From Apostichopus japonicus (lineage: Eukaryota > Echinodermata > Holothuroidea > Aspidochirotida > Stichopodidae), in contig NC_092576.1 in the NCBI RefSeq assembly GCF_037975245.1, positions 76,501 through 140,500 on the forward strand: a stretch of 64,000 nucleotides of DNA. The letters run 5' to 3'. Position numbers and translations under genes: made by a program. The first letter of the stretch is position 1; the number at the start of each line of letters is the position of its first letter. The notes beneath the pieces were generated by a model, which was given only the letters and a program-made list of their open reading frames with translations, did not search any database and was not told the origin of the DNA. Shown piece by piece: positions 23,311 to 35,736 of the stretch.

Positions 23311-26056
23311 GCTAAATGTGTAAGACTGCATTGACTCCTTACATAAGTGCTCACTCTGGACACTCAGAGTAAACTTCAGAAATAAGAGATCTGCCAAGCA
23401 AGATGATATACCAAATTGGAATTGGTCTAAAGTCCGAGTGCAGAAAACTGGACTCGAGTACTATAAACGTGTATATTACCCATTTCTTTGTGGGTATATA
23501 CTGTACGGGTGGGATCTACATTAAATACGTGTTTGTTGCCACATTGTTCAGTTCAGTGGTGTTGTTATTGTTTGTTGTGTAGGGCAATCAATCTTGTAAA
23601 GCAAAGACACATCCCTACCTGCAGTGATTCATTGATTAACGGTAAACTGTAACCGTAGGTGCTTTTTTGTTTTTTAAATTATGTGATGCAACTTACCAGG
23701 TAGAAACAATTATAACACAAGAAAACTGCGATTCAAAAAATTTGAACACATTGTTAGTAACAGATGATGAAGCTACAAATGAAAGTATGAATTCATGTAT
23801 AAGAATTCAAAATAATAACAATTTTGGAAGCTAGGAAAGTTTTAAAGAAAATGGTTACACATCTCTAAAAGAGTAATGGCGTTCCGTTATAACAATTCCT
23901 CTTTCACATAAACACTTAAAAGACATGCCGTTTTACCTGCAACTTTAAACCAGGGAGTTGAAAACAAATAAATGATAACAATTAACCGCAAAGTAGAAGG
24001 TTAAAAACACTCCCCGGCGTTACAAAGAAGTTTCATGCTGAAAGCAGTCAATGATGCGTTTCCAAATTTCCTGTGATTTTTTTGGCTAATAGTCCCTACC
24101 ATTGTCTGCAAGAATTTTTGCATTTATCGTGCTCAATAAGCACAACGTATTTTGTTTAAATAACTTATTTATATAGCTCATTATACCGACGGTCTCAATA
24201 CAACTAATTGTAACGTTGCCGTCCCGTGTAGAGATAGCAAAGTTTGAAGTATAGGCTCTCATATGTGTGCACTCTCAAATATCACGTGTATGGTAGGCCA
24301 CAGTGGGCAAAATTCAGAAATTATGACGACATATCAGGAGGCAGGACTTTTTTATGTCTACATAAAATTGATTTGATGTGGACATAAATTCAAATTAATG
24401 CTGGCATATATTAAAATAATGCTGGCACCGTACCGTACCGTACCAGCTGCGTACTGACAATGCAGTTGGCACCTTCCTCTTTCAATCTGTGTGAATATTA
24501 ATGTACATTTAAAGAGTTGTGTCTGTATTGCATGTATGGGCTACCACATTATGTCAAAATATTCTTGCTATGAGTTGCACTTCTCTTTATACAGTAAGTA
24601 CACCTTGTAATGGGTTTCAGTGCAAACACATGAATTTATTTGTAATCTAAGATAATACATATAATACTAATGTCCCCACGCTTCCATAGGCATGAGTTGT
24701 ATAATTTGCATTTATGATTTTCAATATGCACATTATAAACCTATCACTATAGGATATCCGTTGCGCACAAGCCAATGTTTTTGTCATGGGTCATTATAAC
24801 TAAGTATTGTGCGTTCCTGTAGAGGTAATTTAAAGTGCATGTTTTCATGGAGGAACGTGGGGACGCAAATTTTTTCTGAGCGGACGCAAACAATTTTTAA
24901 GATGTTGTATCCCGGCGCTGGCGCAACTCTTAAAATCCCGGTAAAAATACTGAGAATAATACTTGGTAGTGATATAAGATTTTTCTATTTGTACAGCTTT
25001 CTGCTGATTTCTCAAGTCTTGCTAATGTAAACCTGTGAAACTACATTCTTTTCATTCCTTGATCAACTTTTGGACAGAATGTTAGACAAGTTTACTAAGA
25101 AAAAGCTAAGGTTTCAATGCACACAAAATGCAAGCAAGCTGCAGAATGTTCAGGTTGGTTGTGCATGATAAATTAATGGTAGTTTATCATTTCAATTTGT
25201 ATATGGTGGCATCCAATAAATATATGTTTGAACAAGAGTGGATAGAGGGTGTGGGTCGAACCTCTTTTTCATAGCACACATAAATTCAAAAGAAACATGT
25301 CCTAGCTGTTAGATCTAGTTATAGTTTCAGTTTCCGTTCCTTCATTCCAGTATAAATAGCATAAAATACAATTAAGTTTAATAAGAGAGAATAAAACGTA
25401 TGATAGATAAATTCCATAAAAGCGATTAAAGGCAAATTAAGAGTTAGTAAAAAAAGCAACAGTTTTCAAAGTGTTAGTCAACTGAAAATAATAAGGAAAT
25501 ATCAATAAACATATAATAAATCAAATCATTTAAGATACCATTTTGAATAAAAAAAGATGCTCTGCATAGAAATGAATTTGTGATAATTTTAACCCAATAT
25601 TATGTTGGTGCTATTGCACGATGTCATAGAAGTATGATGCTTTCATCGGTTTGAGTGCATGTCTATGTATGTATGTGTGCGTTTAAGAATAATCCTTCTT
25701 TCGGGGTTTCTGCAATCCCTCTTGCGTTCTTGATAAATGTAATGTGAACGGTCGCGGACTTATGGTGACCTGAGATTTCCGACTAAGTTATGATATCCGC
25801 TCTATCCGGTTATAATTTTGCGGGTTTTTTTTTTTTAACGTGCAGTAGACGTGAGGTATACCTACGTTATGTTTGTTCAAATGTCAGGCCGGGCCTTCCT
25901 TAACAGAAAGACTACCTAACGACGCTATACGTAAACACATTTCTTCGCACCGGATTCGACCAACACTGCATAAAGTGAGACTAGAACAAACTGAATGACA
26001 GTCCACTTAAATCTAATAAACAAAATATGAATCGTTTTGAGTGCAATATTTCATGA
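23311..26056. other. AT-rich, no supported gene
   Basis: A short ACCGT repeat at 24427-24443 and T/A runs; nothing else recognised. Confidence 0.5.
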
Positions 26057-26125
26057 GTTGAAAGATGCAATGTTCCTTTCAACGAGGCGCAGCCGAGTTG
26101 AATGGAACAAATTACATCTTTCAAC
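26057..26125. repeat. foldback inverted repeat (GTTGAAAGATG arms)
   Basis: Arms gttgaaagatg...ttcctttcaac and gttgaatggaac...catctttcaac pair over most of 69 bp; a small foldback, function unknown. Confidence 0.65.
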
Positions 26126-26677
26126 GAAACTATTCATCATTTGTTTTACACAACATATATATTAAGATGGGTAAAATGCACTCATGCAACAGATTGTTTT
26201 GAACAGACAGGTTTCTCTGCCCTCTTACTATTGAAAAAAGTGCTACCAAAAAAAGTATAACCCATGGTACTATTTCATAGAGTGTAATAGAGTGGATTTT
26301 GCATGCAATCAACGAGCAATTGACCAATCAAATGACCAGAATACAATTAGGTGTTGCTCTCTTAAAATGATAGACTGAAGAATTCAGTCTTCTTTGAGAC
26401 TGAAATTTTTTTCAGTGTTATACACTGAGTTTAGACTGAGAAACACCTACTTAGACTATATTATCAGTTACACCGTTCAGTCGCTGTTTGGACTGACTGT
26501 ATTAACCAATCAGCTAATCACATGTGGCATGGCATCTTACCATTTTCAGTCTCTGTATTCCACTGAAAAATGTATCCAATCAGAGAACAGAAATGCGCCT
26601 ACGTCATCCGAAAACTTGCAAATACGCCGCACAAAAATAAGTAACAACGAGCGCTACAACTTGTGTACATATATACA

Positions 26678-28608
26678 CAGTGGCGGAGATTTCTTGTCAG
26701 AAGTGGGGGGGGGGGGGGGTTGCAGGCCATTGATGAAATAAAAAGTCATAACTGCTGGCTCACTATCTAAGTGGAGCGCCACCATAAGTTGGCGCGAAGT
26801 GCACAAGAATTTTTTGGCAAATATTGCCTCCCAGATTGCAGTAAATGGCACTGCACAGGCCTTGAAAAGCTGCATTTAACCAGGCGTATGCAGGATTTTC
26901 TAACCCGGGGGGCGCGTATTACTATCTAAGCGGAGCGCCACCTTTGGTTGGCGCGTAGCGTACAAGAAAATTTCTGGTTTTGGTACCCCCAGATCACCGG
27001 AAATGGCACTTCTCGGGCTTGAAACTGACCAACCATATGTACACTTTTGCCTGGGAACCAAATATTTTTCCAAATACTTTTTTTCTCATCTATAAACTTT
27101 TTGAAGATTGTCACCAGTCACACATCATGTTCGACTTCATCACATATCCTGTGGGTCATTGCTTTTGTAGGTGATCCTTCATCGCGGCCCACAATATCCG
27201 TCAGCCCCACTGTTCAGAATTTGAAAATTCACAATTCTCGTGAATAAATTCACTTCAAAACATACCCATAATGTTGCACAAAATATCATCTATGGACAAC
27301 CGATATAGAAAAACCTCCTTCAAACCCTAACAGACGGGTCAAAATTGCACGAGTATGATGAAGTATGATGAAGAATGTTGGTTAGGGAATTTTCGAAAAT
27401 TCAGACGGCTACTAAAAAATTTCGTTGAAGGAAATAAAAATATACCAGATATTTCCGAAACCGAACACTACACACATCGACAGTTTTGAGCATGGGCGCA
27501 GATCAGTCTTGGATAATGGTGGGGACGCGTGTCTGTTCTATGACACAAAGCGAAGCGCGACCATGGGTTCGCGCGTAGCGTACGATTTTTGGGGGCAAAT
27601 ATACCTCCCAGATCGCCGGAAATAACACTTCCCAGACCTAATGATGCTCCTAAACCTCCTTAAGTTTTAGATCTCATGGCTTAGAAATTTAGTTTGGAGA
27701 AATACACGGGCGTCTGCAGAAAGAAAATCAGGGGACAAATAATCCAAGTAGACTTTTCTATATACGATGGGTCTGGGGTCCTCTCCCAGAAAACAAATAT
27801 AGACTGCCGCAAATGCGATTTCCGTCCTATATTTAACAACTGTGGATAAAATACAATAAAATGAGAACTGCTGCATGTCATTTGCACAATGCTGGATCAA
27901 ACTGCGCCAACGTTCAATACAGGGGAACTTGAAATGCAGCTGTTGGTCAAGACAAATTGGTGGGGCCACGGTATATCATGTCCCCACTACTGAAAAAGTT
28001 GGTGGGGACGCGTCCCGCTGTCCTCGCCAGGATCTGCGCCCATGGTTTGGAGGCTGTTTATCGTGGAACGCCATTTTCATGCTCACTGATATGATGTGAT
28101 ATCTGCTGTTTGCTTTACAAATTCGAATAATTTTGTCACTGTTCCTTTTTCTCTTTCCGTTTTCTTGCCGTATTTTCTACCCCATCCTTTTCTCTCTTTC
28201 TTCTTTTTCTTTTCCTTCCTTCACCTCGTTGAAGTTGGCAAGTGTGTACAGTTCCAAAGCTATTCAACAGCAACAAACCATCATTTTGTGTATGTCTGTT
28301 GCGCTATGAGCTACAAGTTCCAATGCGCAAGGTGGGGAAAGGGCTAGAAATAATGTGTGGGTCAATTCTAACTCGGTTTTCGGTCGTTAATTGTTGATGT
28401 AGCCTACCAGGTAAAAGGTTGAAATGACTTTAACAATTTCAAATTTAATAATTTGATTTATTATGCCATTTGGAGCACATAACATAGGCTATAACAGAAC
28501 ATTACTGGCAAAAATTAGGGGGGGGGGGTTGATTGTGTGGGCCAACCCCCCTCTTCAAAAAGTGGGGGGGTTAAAACCCCCCCAACCCCCCCTGTTTCTC
28601 CGCCACTG
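26678..28608. mobile_element. CAGTGGCGGAGA element carrying nested insertions
   Basis: Ends CAGTGGCGGAGA and TCTCCGCCACTG, exact 8-bp duplication tatataca on each side (26670-26677, 28609-28616). Inside are related MITE pieces (26881-27030) and the complete element 27491-28044. Confidence 0.87.
27491..28044. mobile_element. nested element, CATGGGCGCAGATC family, short copy
   Basis: Perfect 14-bp inverted ends CATGGGCGCAGATC and GATCTGCGCCCATG; duplications gttttgag and gtttggag (7 of 8). It is a deletion derivative of the form at 3848-5079. Confidence 0.87.
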
Positions 28609-28960
28609 TATATACACTATATTCTTCGCTTAGCCAGGTACTCGCTATACTGTACGTACGCACGCCGTACACACAGCTAGGCATGAACGAGACAGACGAC
28701 CGTATGTCTAAGCTAGAGTAAAGGTTATAAATTAGTAATGGCTGAGTCTTTAAGAACTTTTCTTACAAATAATAAACTATTATAATTCATTATACGCCAA
28801 ACTCACAGGTTTTTGAAGACTCCAAAAAAAAAAACGGTAATTTACGATTACTTCGAAACGGATGATTTTGGACTCGGTTGCTACGGCAGTTACTAAAAGG
28901 CTAGAACCCTTACGTATGGCCTAGCATATAATGACGTAACATTAGCCTACGTGTGTTAAC

Positions 28961-29028
28961 CTTTGTGTTAACCTCAAATACGACATCAGCATTAAAACAG
29001 TGACTAGCAAGATCGTTCGCTCATCCAT
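28961..29028 (-). CDS. candidate signal-anchor first exon for the 17-19 kb sialyltransferase (speculative)
   Basis: ATG at 29028-29026 opens MDERTILLVTVLMLMSYL, a short charged tail plus a hydrophobic helix as expected for a type-II Golgi anchor. Two donors (28973 side TTGAG/gttaac and 28961 side CAAAG/gttaac) both leave two bases, the phase needed by the exon at 19066. It lies 9.9 kb upstream across repeat-rich DNA, and short hydrophobic ORFs are common by chance. Confidence 0.2.
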
Positions 29029-29204
29029 TTGAAATGTTTGTAAGAAATTTGAATCTAGGTTAACGTGTAATGAATATAGTAAAACGGATTGGTTTGAAAT
29101 TTGAGTATACTGTTTACGTTTATGCGCAGTGGTGTATGCAGTAGAACCTACCAAAATAGTACAGCACTATGGCGGGCAATCAGTCTCAAATTGTGGGGAA
29201 TCGA

Positions 29205-29565
29205 CTTATACCGATTTAAATCGACATATACCAATTTCCTTCGACTTATAGCCTACTTGTTTCCAGCAGCTTAAATTGGCTTCTACCGATTTAAATCGAC
29301 ATATTCTAGTTTAATTCTACATATAATCGAACTAAATGGACATATACCAGTTTAATTCGACATATCACCGATTTAAAACGACATATACAACTTAAATCGA
29401 TGATAAGTAAAATAAATCGGTATATGTCAATTTAAATCGACATCTACTAGTTAAAATCGATGATATGTCGAATTAAATCGGTAGAAGTCAATTGCCTTGG
29501 ACTTATACCAGTGTCTAGCAACTCAAATTGACATATACATATTTAAATCGACATATCATCGATAT
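29205..29565. repeat. array built from ATTTAAATCGACATAT motifs in both orientations
   Basis: Motifs such as taccgatttaaatcgacata and its inverse tatgtcgaattaaatcggta recur every 20-45 bp for 360 bp; the core ATTTAAAT is itself palindromic. Confidence 0.82.
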
Positions 29566-29720
29566 AGCTCATTAACAAATTCCATATTCAGATTTTGGTG
29601 ATGATTGACATGTGGAAATGCATCACGTGCAGTTATCTGACTAGGCGGGCGAATAATTTAAATAGTTCCAAATTTACCAAGCTAGCAATGGTGTGTCATC
29701 ATGATTATGTCAATGGTAAT

Positions 29721-29880
29721 CAGGGGCGTATCCAGGATTTTTTAACCCTGGGGGGGGGGGCGAATTACTATCTAAGCGGAGCGCCACCATCGGTTGGCGC
29801 GGAGCGCACGACGATTGCCAAAAATACTCCTATATCGTTGGAAAAGACACTTCCCGTTCAAGTTGCATTAACACATCGGT
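29721..29880. mobile_element. MITE left end, CAGGGGCGTATCCAGG family
   Basis: Begins CAGGGGCGTATCCAGGATTTTT, then a G run and the box gcggagcgccacc.tcggttggcgc. I could not find its right end. Confidence 0.6.
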
Positions 29881-31374
29881 TATTTTGAGATCTCATGTCT
29901 TAGGATTTTGACTTTCAATAATTTCAGTAATGCATTATGGGTCCGTATGCAATGAACATAACTAGAGAACTGTCGGTTGGGGGAAATCATTGAAATGTCA
30001 AATGCTTAACTTTTGTTTTTAATTTGTGATTTTCCAGGGGGAGTGGGCAAGCGCCACCCTATACTGTATGGAGTATAATGGAGACTATACTGTACAAATA
30101 CAGTAATCAAACCTTAGCATAAACCTTATTCCGGCTGAAACTTTGTCTCCATCTAAGCCTAATTTCCCGTGCTTTTTTACTTACCAGATACACCGAAGGC
30201 ATCTTTATTCTTACCTTTTATATTATATTTATATGAAAGCCCTGCCTTCTTTTTCAAATGAACGCAGTTTCAAGTCTGTTGGGTGGTGGGTTGTTTTAGA
30301 ATTTTCAAAAAATCATGTCCCGATGTTGTACTCAGTACAACATTGGCTGGAATTGGGTTTTAAATAATATACTTCGTTTTCGATTATAATAATAAATAAC
30401 ATAACTAGCTCGACACAGACATTAATACCCAATGAGCCCATGATCATGATGTCCGTATTCCGTATCACGTGAAAATATGTATATTGTCTTGTTCAGTCTT
30501 TACATGAGTTTTTCTTTCCCAGTGAAACGGGCCTCCCTATCCAAAGAGGTATACCCTTTTTCTGTGCATCAGTATAGCGGGGCCCCATTTTGGTCGGGGC
30601 CACCTGGTTAGCACGGTCTGAGCCCATAGGAGTTACGCTACTTTGCCCCACATTCTTTTCATTTCGAAAGACGCAGTTTCAAGTTCATTACACACTGAAG
30701 GCTTCGATTCTCTATCTGCCTTCAGTTAAGGGAAGATCTTGGGATTTTCATCCCTATCGCTAGATATTGCTAGATATCCATACAGTACAGTGCCATTGGG
30801 ATTTCTTGGATTTTTCGGGGCCTGATCTTGGGAAATTGCAAAGTCGGAAGCGGTCACACTCCATGTATAGGTCAGTGCACGACCTAGACGTCACTAATAT
30901 ACCCGATCACTTGTTATCGATGAAGTGGTGTGTTGCCGGACTTTGTCAATGTCTTGGTACTACGGGCGAAGGTCATTAATTAAGTTTCGTAACTCATCGG
31001 GAAGCGATTAGAGGGGTGGGCGTATGTTTGTGGGCGCGCGTTTTTATACAGATGGGAACAATCTCAAGAAGTGATGGGTTCGTCATGTTCCCCGACGACT
31101 CGGTCGAGTTCGAGACCAGCCACAGTTGGTTTCATAGCACAATTGTACAATTTAAGGCGTCCATACACACACACTCGTTATCATATATAAGTCATTATTT
31201 GATACTGGGTTACTAAAGTGTGACATGCATGTTCAAAAATGAATTACACAAAGGTATCTATTTGAGTGCTGATTCTGGTTCTCCGGTGAATGTCGAACAC
31301 AATTAGTCATGTTAAAAGATAATACAGTATTAAGAAAGGTGGATTTGAGGCAAATAAAAAAGGACAAGTGATGA
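29881..31374. other. no supported gene
   Basis: Short open frames at 30767-30979 and 31016-31216 have no recognisable domain. Confidence 0.45.
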
Positions 31375-31564
31375 TGTTAACGTATGTGACTCGGTGTCCT
31401 ACAGTTGTCTATAACCATAGCCCCTTCTCCATTAAAGTGAAGGGGAATATACATGAGCAATGTCAAATGATATCTTATGACACAAAAAAAAATTGAAGTT
31501 CTTATCACATTCCATTGTAAGTTAATGAGGCTGATCATTTAGGACACCATAACATACGTTAACA
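31375..31564. mobile_element. MITE with TGTTAACGTATGT ends, copy 1
   Basis: TGTTAACGTATGTG...GGTGTCCT at the left and AGGACACCATAACATACGTTAACA at the right form long inverted ends, 190 bp in all. Confidence 0.7.
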
Positions 31565-31720
31565 ACACAACAGGAATTTGGAGTTATAGAACTTAGCCAC
31601 TGGCTCAATGACAAAGTTCATCAACTAGTTAGATAGAGTACCTTAGAACTACATGGAATGAAGTGTTTCCTAGCATGGAAGTTCTCAGTCTTCTCAATAA
31701 TTTACATTCAAAGTGCATAT

Positions 31721-31859
31721 TGTTAACGTATGTTGAGTTTCTGGGACTTGCAATCCCTAGTACACTACTGTGCAGTGTGTGGTTAGGTTATAATCATGAA
31801 AAGTTGCCACCAGTTAACGTATGTGATGCAGGAGGACACCAACAATATGTACGTTAACA
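31721..31859. mobile_element. MITE with TGTTAACGTATGT ends, copy 2
   Basis: Same termini as 31375-31564 (TGTTAACGTATGT and GTACGTTAACA), shorter, with an internal GTTAACGTATGTGATG repeat. Confidence 0.6.
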
Positions 31860-32396
31860 AAGATGAAGATCTTTATTTTTCAGCAGTTGATGAGCATGGG
31901 TGACTGAAATTTGCAAGTGTAATTGAAGCTCTGCTAGAAAATGCAAAGTCAAGGCATAATAACATGGGAAAAACTAAGAAAAGTGCATCTCAATTACAGC
32001 CATTTTCATAATGTCACATTTTGGTGTCCAAAATTAGGCCAATTTTTGCAGTAAAACCCAATTTCGCATCCACCCAATGTATGGTTGAATAACTATCAAT
32101 GATATCTGATGGTTATTGACACAACCATTGAAAAGGGAAATACAAGCAAAGGGGTATGATGAATGGAAATTTCAGCAAAATAAAAAAAGGGACATAAAAT
32201 CTCTCCAGTATCAAATATATGCTTATATAGTACCGGTATATATATATAGATATCTACATTAGTGAGAGAGGAAAAATGGAAACGTCAAAAATGGAGTTGT
32301 CGGTGTAAGGGGTAGGGTGAGGCGCACACCCCTCCGTAATCCTCGATCCGTCACTGGCTACCCTGTGTATATAATAGTGATCAGCGCTGTAATTAT

Positions 32397-32625
32397 GACT
32401 GTTCCTCTTCTCTTCCCGGTGTCTTGGCGTTTATCTTCTACTCCCCCCTTTTCTCCTTTTTCTCCTTTTTCTCTCTTTCTTCTTTTTCTTTTCCCTTCCT
32501 TCCTCTCCTTCCTCCTCTTTTCTTCTCCCTCTTATTTCCTTTTTTTCTTCTCTTTTTTTTCTCTCCTCTTTTTCTTACCCGGGGGGCGCGCGCCCCCAAC
32601 GCCCCCCCCCCTGGATACGCGCCTG
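32397..32625. mobile_element. MITE right part, same family as 20801-21073
   Basis: Shares the gtcttggcgttt box, the pyrimidine run and the terminal ACCCGGGGGG...CTGGATACGCGCCTG. The left terminus is not clear. Another related pyrimidine-rich segment is at 28140-28225. Confidence 0.55.
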
Positions 32626-32630
32626 ATCAA

Positions 32631-33116
32631 TACCCATGGATAGAGTATTCAATCTCAACGGACCGAGTTTTTTGTCATGCCTGTAGAAACTTTGCACCAA
32701 TTAGATCATTAAAAGACAGAACATTCACCATACAAGGATTTAATCAGTGGAAATCTGCAATGGAGAAGGGGGAGGGTTTCGTTAAGTACAATGGGTCAGA
32801 GACTCACACTCAGGCTATGAACTTGTGGAGAGAAAGAGATATCCGAAGTCATCAGGGAAGTGGGGTTAATCAGCAACTGTGTGAAGGACAACTGGAGAAA
32901 AATAGGTACCATCTTTGCAGTATCTTTGATGTAATTAAATTTCTTGCCATGAATGAAATGGCATTTCGGGGAAATAACGAAACTGTGGGGAAATTGCAAA
33001 AGCCGGACGATTTCTTACTCGGGGGAAAGTTTAAGCAACTTTTGTTGTTCACAGCAGAAAAGGATCAAAAGCTAAAAGCGGCAATGATGACAATTCCAGA
33101 AAATGCTAAATATACT
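32631..33116 (+). pseudogene. hAT (ZMYM-type) transposase, TTF zinc finger and middle piece
   Basis: Starts YPWIEYSISTDRVFCHACRNF (the CxxC zinc-finger box), then FNQWKSAMEKGEGF, H.QAMNLW, QLEKNRYHL and MAFRGNNET, ending near IPENAKYT. These blocks follow the order of the TTF-type/DUF4371 hAT transposases. The reading frame is exactly in phase with 20636-20800 once one ATCAA copy is removed. At about 33117 homology ends abruptly in sequence that runs to a MITE-like end (ctacgccactg) at 33361. Confidence 0.77.
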
Positions 33117-33466
33117 TTCCCGGGTATCCCCGGATCTCCTGCGGGCGAAATCCTCAAAATTTCTGACTTTTCACCGCGATCTTCCGAATTTTCTTCGAAT
33201 TTTTTTCCAGAGGGGTCAAGACATCCAGATTTTCCAATTTTTCTTCGAATTTTGAAAAAAAATGGGACAAATTGGTAACTGTTACCCCCGATTTTCCGAT
33301 TTGAAAAAAAAATCGCCAGGGGGGGGGAATTTCCCCCTGCCCCCCCTTTCCTACGCCACTGCTTACATCATAATTTATATCGAAAAAAACTAAGTATGCA
33401 TCGGACCTCTTAAACTTGTGTATTACTCTTATTTAAATATAAAATCGTAGGTCCTACAGAAACGTT

Positions 33467-33766
33467 TCATGAGGCAGTCTCACTATAGAAAGGGTCCGTA
33501 GGGTCAAGTTCTACGAGGCTTGTATTGTCCCTTAAAGCCTTTATGCCAAAATCATCACTTTTTTTTGGATTTTCCATCTTTGCAACCTCTTGTAAAATTG
33601 ATGCCTGGCTGCCCTGACGAAAATCAGCTGCAAAATGAATTGCAAGTTGCGAAGCCCTACATTCTTGGTAGGTATACAAGGAAGTGAAGACACCTTTGAA
33701 TTCTGCGGTTACATCAGCACTGAAAATATTACGTCCCGTAAAAGATGCTTTCCCTCTTGTGTACAA
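33467..33766 (-). other. unassigned open frame between transposase pieces
   Basis: An open minus-strand frame of about 99 codons, FTGRNIFSADVTAEFKG...DPTDPFYSETAS, with balanced composition and no low complexity. I do not recognise it. It lies where the middle of the hAT transposase should be on the other strand and may be a chance frame or a piece of another element. Confidence 0.2.
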
Positions 33767-33770
33767 GGTC

Positions 33771-33993
33771 TACTGATGTGGGCAAACGATTGGGGCTTTA
33801 TCTGCTATGTGCGAGAACAACTTCTCGTGCCTAAATGCTGTCTTCCAGCCGTCGCCCAATGCTCCACCAACGCCTGAAAAACTTAGTTCTTCTCTCATTC
33901 GAGAAGGACATTACCAACAACCTTAGGCCAGAACAGTTCTTGGAGAAATTTAAACTGAGGCAAGACGGTTGGCAGTGTGAATCTGATAACTGA
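33771..33993 (+). pseudogene. hAT transposase C-terminal dimerisation region, frameshifted
   Basis: Reads ALSAMCENNFSCLNAVF in one frame and then RPMLHQRLKNLVLLSFEKDI in another, ending DGWQCESDN and TGA at 33991. This is the hAT C-terminal dimerisation signature, probably the same element as 32631-33116, with the middle lost. Confidence 0.62.
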
Positions 33994-34396
33994 GACCAAT
34001 AGTTTGAGTGTTTTTCATTTTATATAGACTGTAATACATAATAATCTTCATCCAAGATCCCACCGTGTCTGAGAGTTTGATAACATTAACAAGTCATTTT
34101 ACACCCAAGTAATTGTTTAACTGAATCATGGATATTCTGAATGCATCTCATGTGCATACATTGCATGTCTTTTTTTCTACTATACGCACTTTTTTCCGAG
34201 ATAAAAATTTACTTTAGGAAGTGTCAACGATTAATTTTTGGCCAGGCTTGTGACAGTACAATAAAAAAGTACAGTAGTACAATATTGTCAACCATTTTTC
34301 CATGCAATGATGTTTGGTGATATAAATACAAGAGCAATCGTTGCATGTGTAACTGTAACTGCATGATATTATATGCGAATCGTTCTCGAACACAAT

Positions 34397-35736
34397 CAGG
34401 GGCGTATCCAGGGGGGGGCGCAACAGGCGCGCGCCCCCCCTATTGGCCGTCACCAAAAAAAAAAAAAAAGTTTAGCAAAAAAAAAAAAAAAAATGATGAC
34501 GACCTTTATGTGAGATGTCGGTGATCGCTCAACCCCCCCCCCCCCCCCTCCCGTATGCTTTATTTTTTGTTTGCCAAAAAAAGGTTCTGACGAAGTTCAG
34601 CGGCATAATAGTTTTAGAAACATAGATGGTAATTGTGTTTGTATTATCACTATAAACACTAAATGACATGCCAGCCATACTAAATTGTGCATTTTGTGTC
34701 CATATTTACTGGAAATGTTGCTTATTATTAAGGTCGAAAAATGGATCACATATGGCCATGGGCGGCGATCCTGGGTGGAGGGGGGATATATCCCCCCATG
34801 AAAATGGGTGGAGGGGATGTAATGCACCATATTCCCCCCCCCACCAAATGCCAGGGATAAGAATATTTTCATGCCTACATTTATGCATCTTCGTTAATGT
34901 ACGGCTCTTTTTTAGCTTCATTTCTCGCCTACCATAAACGCAGTGCGATCTTTTCAAATAAAGCGTCTTTATAAAGCAAAAATAGTTGACTGTAGGCTTC
35001 ATTGGCCCTATAACAACAAAATGTATTATTGCGCCCACGGTATTGATATAGTACATATATGCACCCTCATAGTATTCATATAGGCCCTATAGTAGGCCTA
35101 CACACGTACATGTTCCCTCGAACAGCTGAGAATCTCATGTAACCAGGGTAATGCTTAATACACGTTTCACCTGGATGCCCTAGCAATCGGTACCTAGGAA
35201 TGTAACTATGCGTAATTGTGTATTGCATGTGTATAGGCCTATAATAGCCTGCATGAGGCCATTTTCTTCATCGAATAATATAACAGAGCTCTCGAACATT
35301 CTAACGTTGCGCCTGAAACAAGATTGACAGGGGCAATTTTCCCAAAATAACACCCGAAATTAAAAAAAAAAGTATTTTGGATCCTGATCATGAGATATTT
35401 CGGACATGACATCCCTATTTTAAAGTTGGGTATATGCCGCTTGGAAACCTCGGGAAGTGCCGTTTCCGGCCATCTAGAGGGTTTGTTAATCCCCAAATTT
35501 TCTTGTACGCTTCGCGCCAACTCATGGTGGCGCTACGCTTAGATAGTCAACAAGGTCATATCCCTCCCCCCCCCCCTCGGAAGTACGGATCGCCGCCCAT
35601 GCATATGACACCAGTTTGCATTTCAGCCCTTCTTTGAAAGCAAAAATTGTACACCCCTCCGCTTAGACCCATACCCCAGGACGGCGATCATTCATGCCTG
35701 GCGCCCCCCTATTGGAAAATCCTGGATACGCCCCTG
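34397..35736. mobile_element. CAGGGGCGTATCCAGG element with a nested insertion
   Basis: Perfect 16-bp inverted ends CAGGGGCGTATCCAGG and CCTGGATACGCCCCTG. The directly repeated flank is 5 bp (acaat), as for the 20801 family, not 8 bp. It contains two A runs and the complete element 34757-35601. Confidence 0.8.
34757..35601. mobile_element. nested element with CATGGGCGGCGATCC ends
   Basis: Perfect 15-bp inverted ends and 8-bp duplications catatggc and catatgac (7 of 8). It contains the shared box ggcgctacgcttagatag. Confidence 0.85.

Larger units (their letters stand above)
20801..32625. mobile_element. 11.8-kb block bounded by MITE ends and a 5-bp duplication, inserted in a hAT transposase
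   Basis: The left edge is CAGGGGCGTATCCA and the right edge TGGATACGCGCCTG, inverted copies of the same terminus. ATCAA stands on both sides (20796-20800 and 32626-32630), and deleting the block plus one ATCAA restores WYDQ-YPWIEY in frame. A complete small MITE (20801-21073) forms the left end and a related pyrimidine-rich one the right end. Either two MITEs moved the DNA between them as one composite, or one MITE insertion grew by later insertion or recombination. Confidence 0.6.

Noticed and set aside
22743-23397. Arg/Pro/Lys repeat protein (RSARPKLKK units)
   Set aside because: Translation of the GGTCTCGCGGACC minisatellite.
26130-26327. Hydrophobic minus-strand frame (IVPWVILFLVALFSIV) as anchor exon
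   Set aside because: No well-placed ATG and no convincing donor in the right phase.
32317-32630. Ser/Phe/Pro-rich N-terminal extension of the frame before the transposase
   Set aside because: Pyrimidine-rich MITE sequence read through; the real coding part starts at 32631.
33117-33278. C-terminal tail of the same frame (FPGIPGSPAGEIL...)
   Set aside because: Belongs to an inserted repeat ending ctacgccactg, not to the transposase.
35239-35520. Frame ARSVQENLG...RWPETALPE and its relatives at 41673-41867
   Set aside because: Recurs only because the shared MITE box recurs; no start, no domain.
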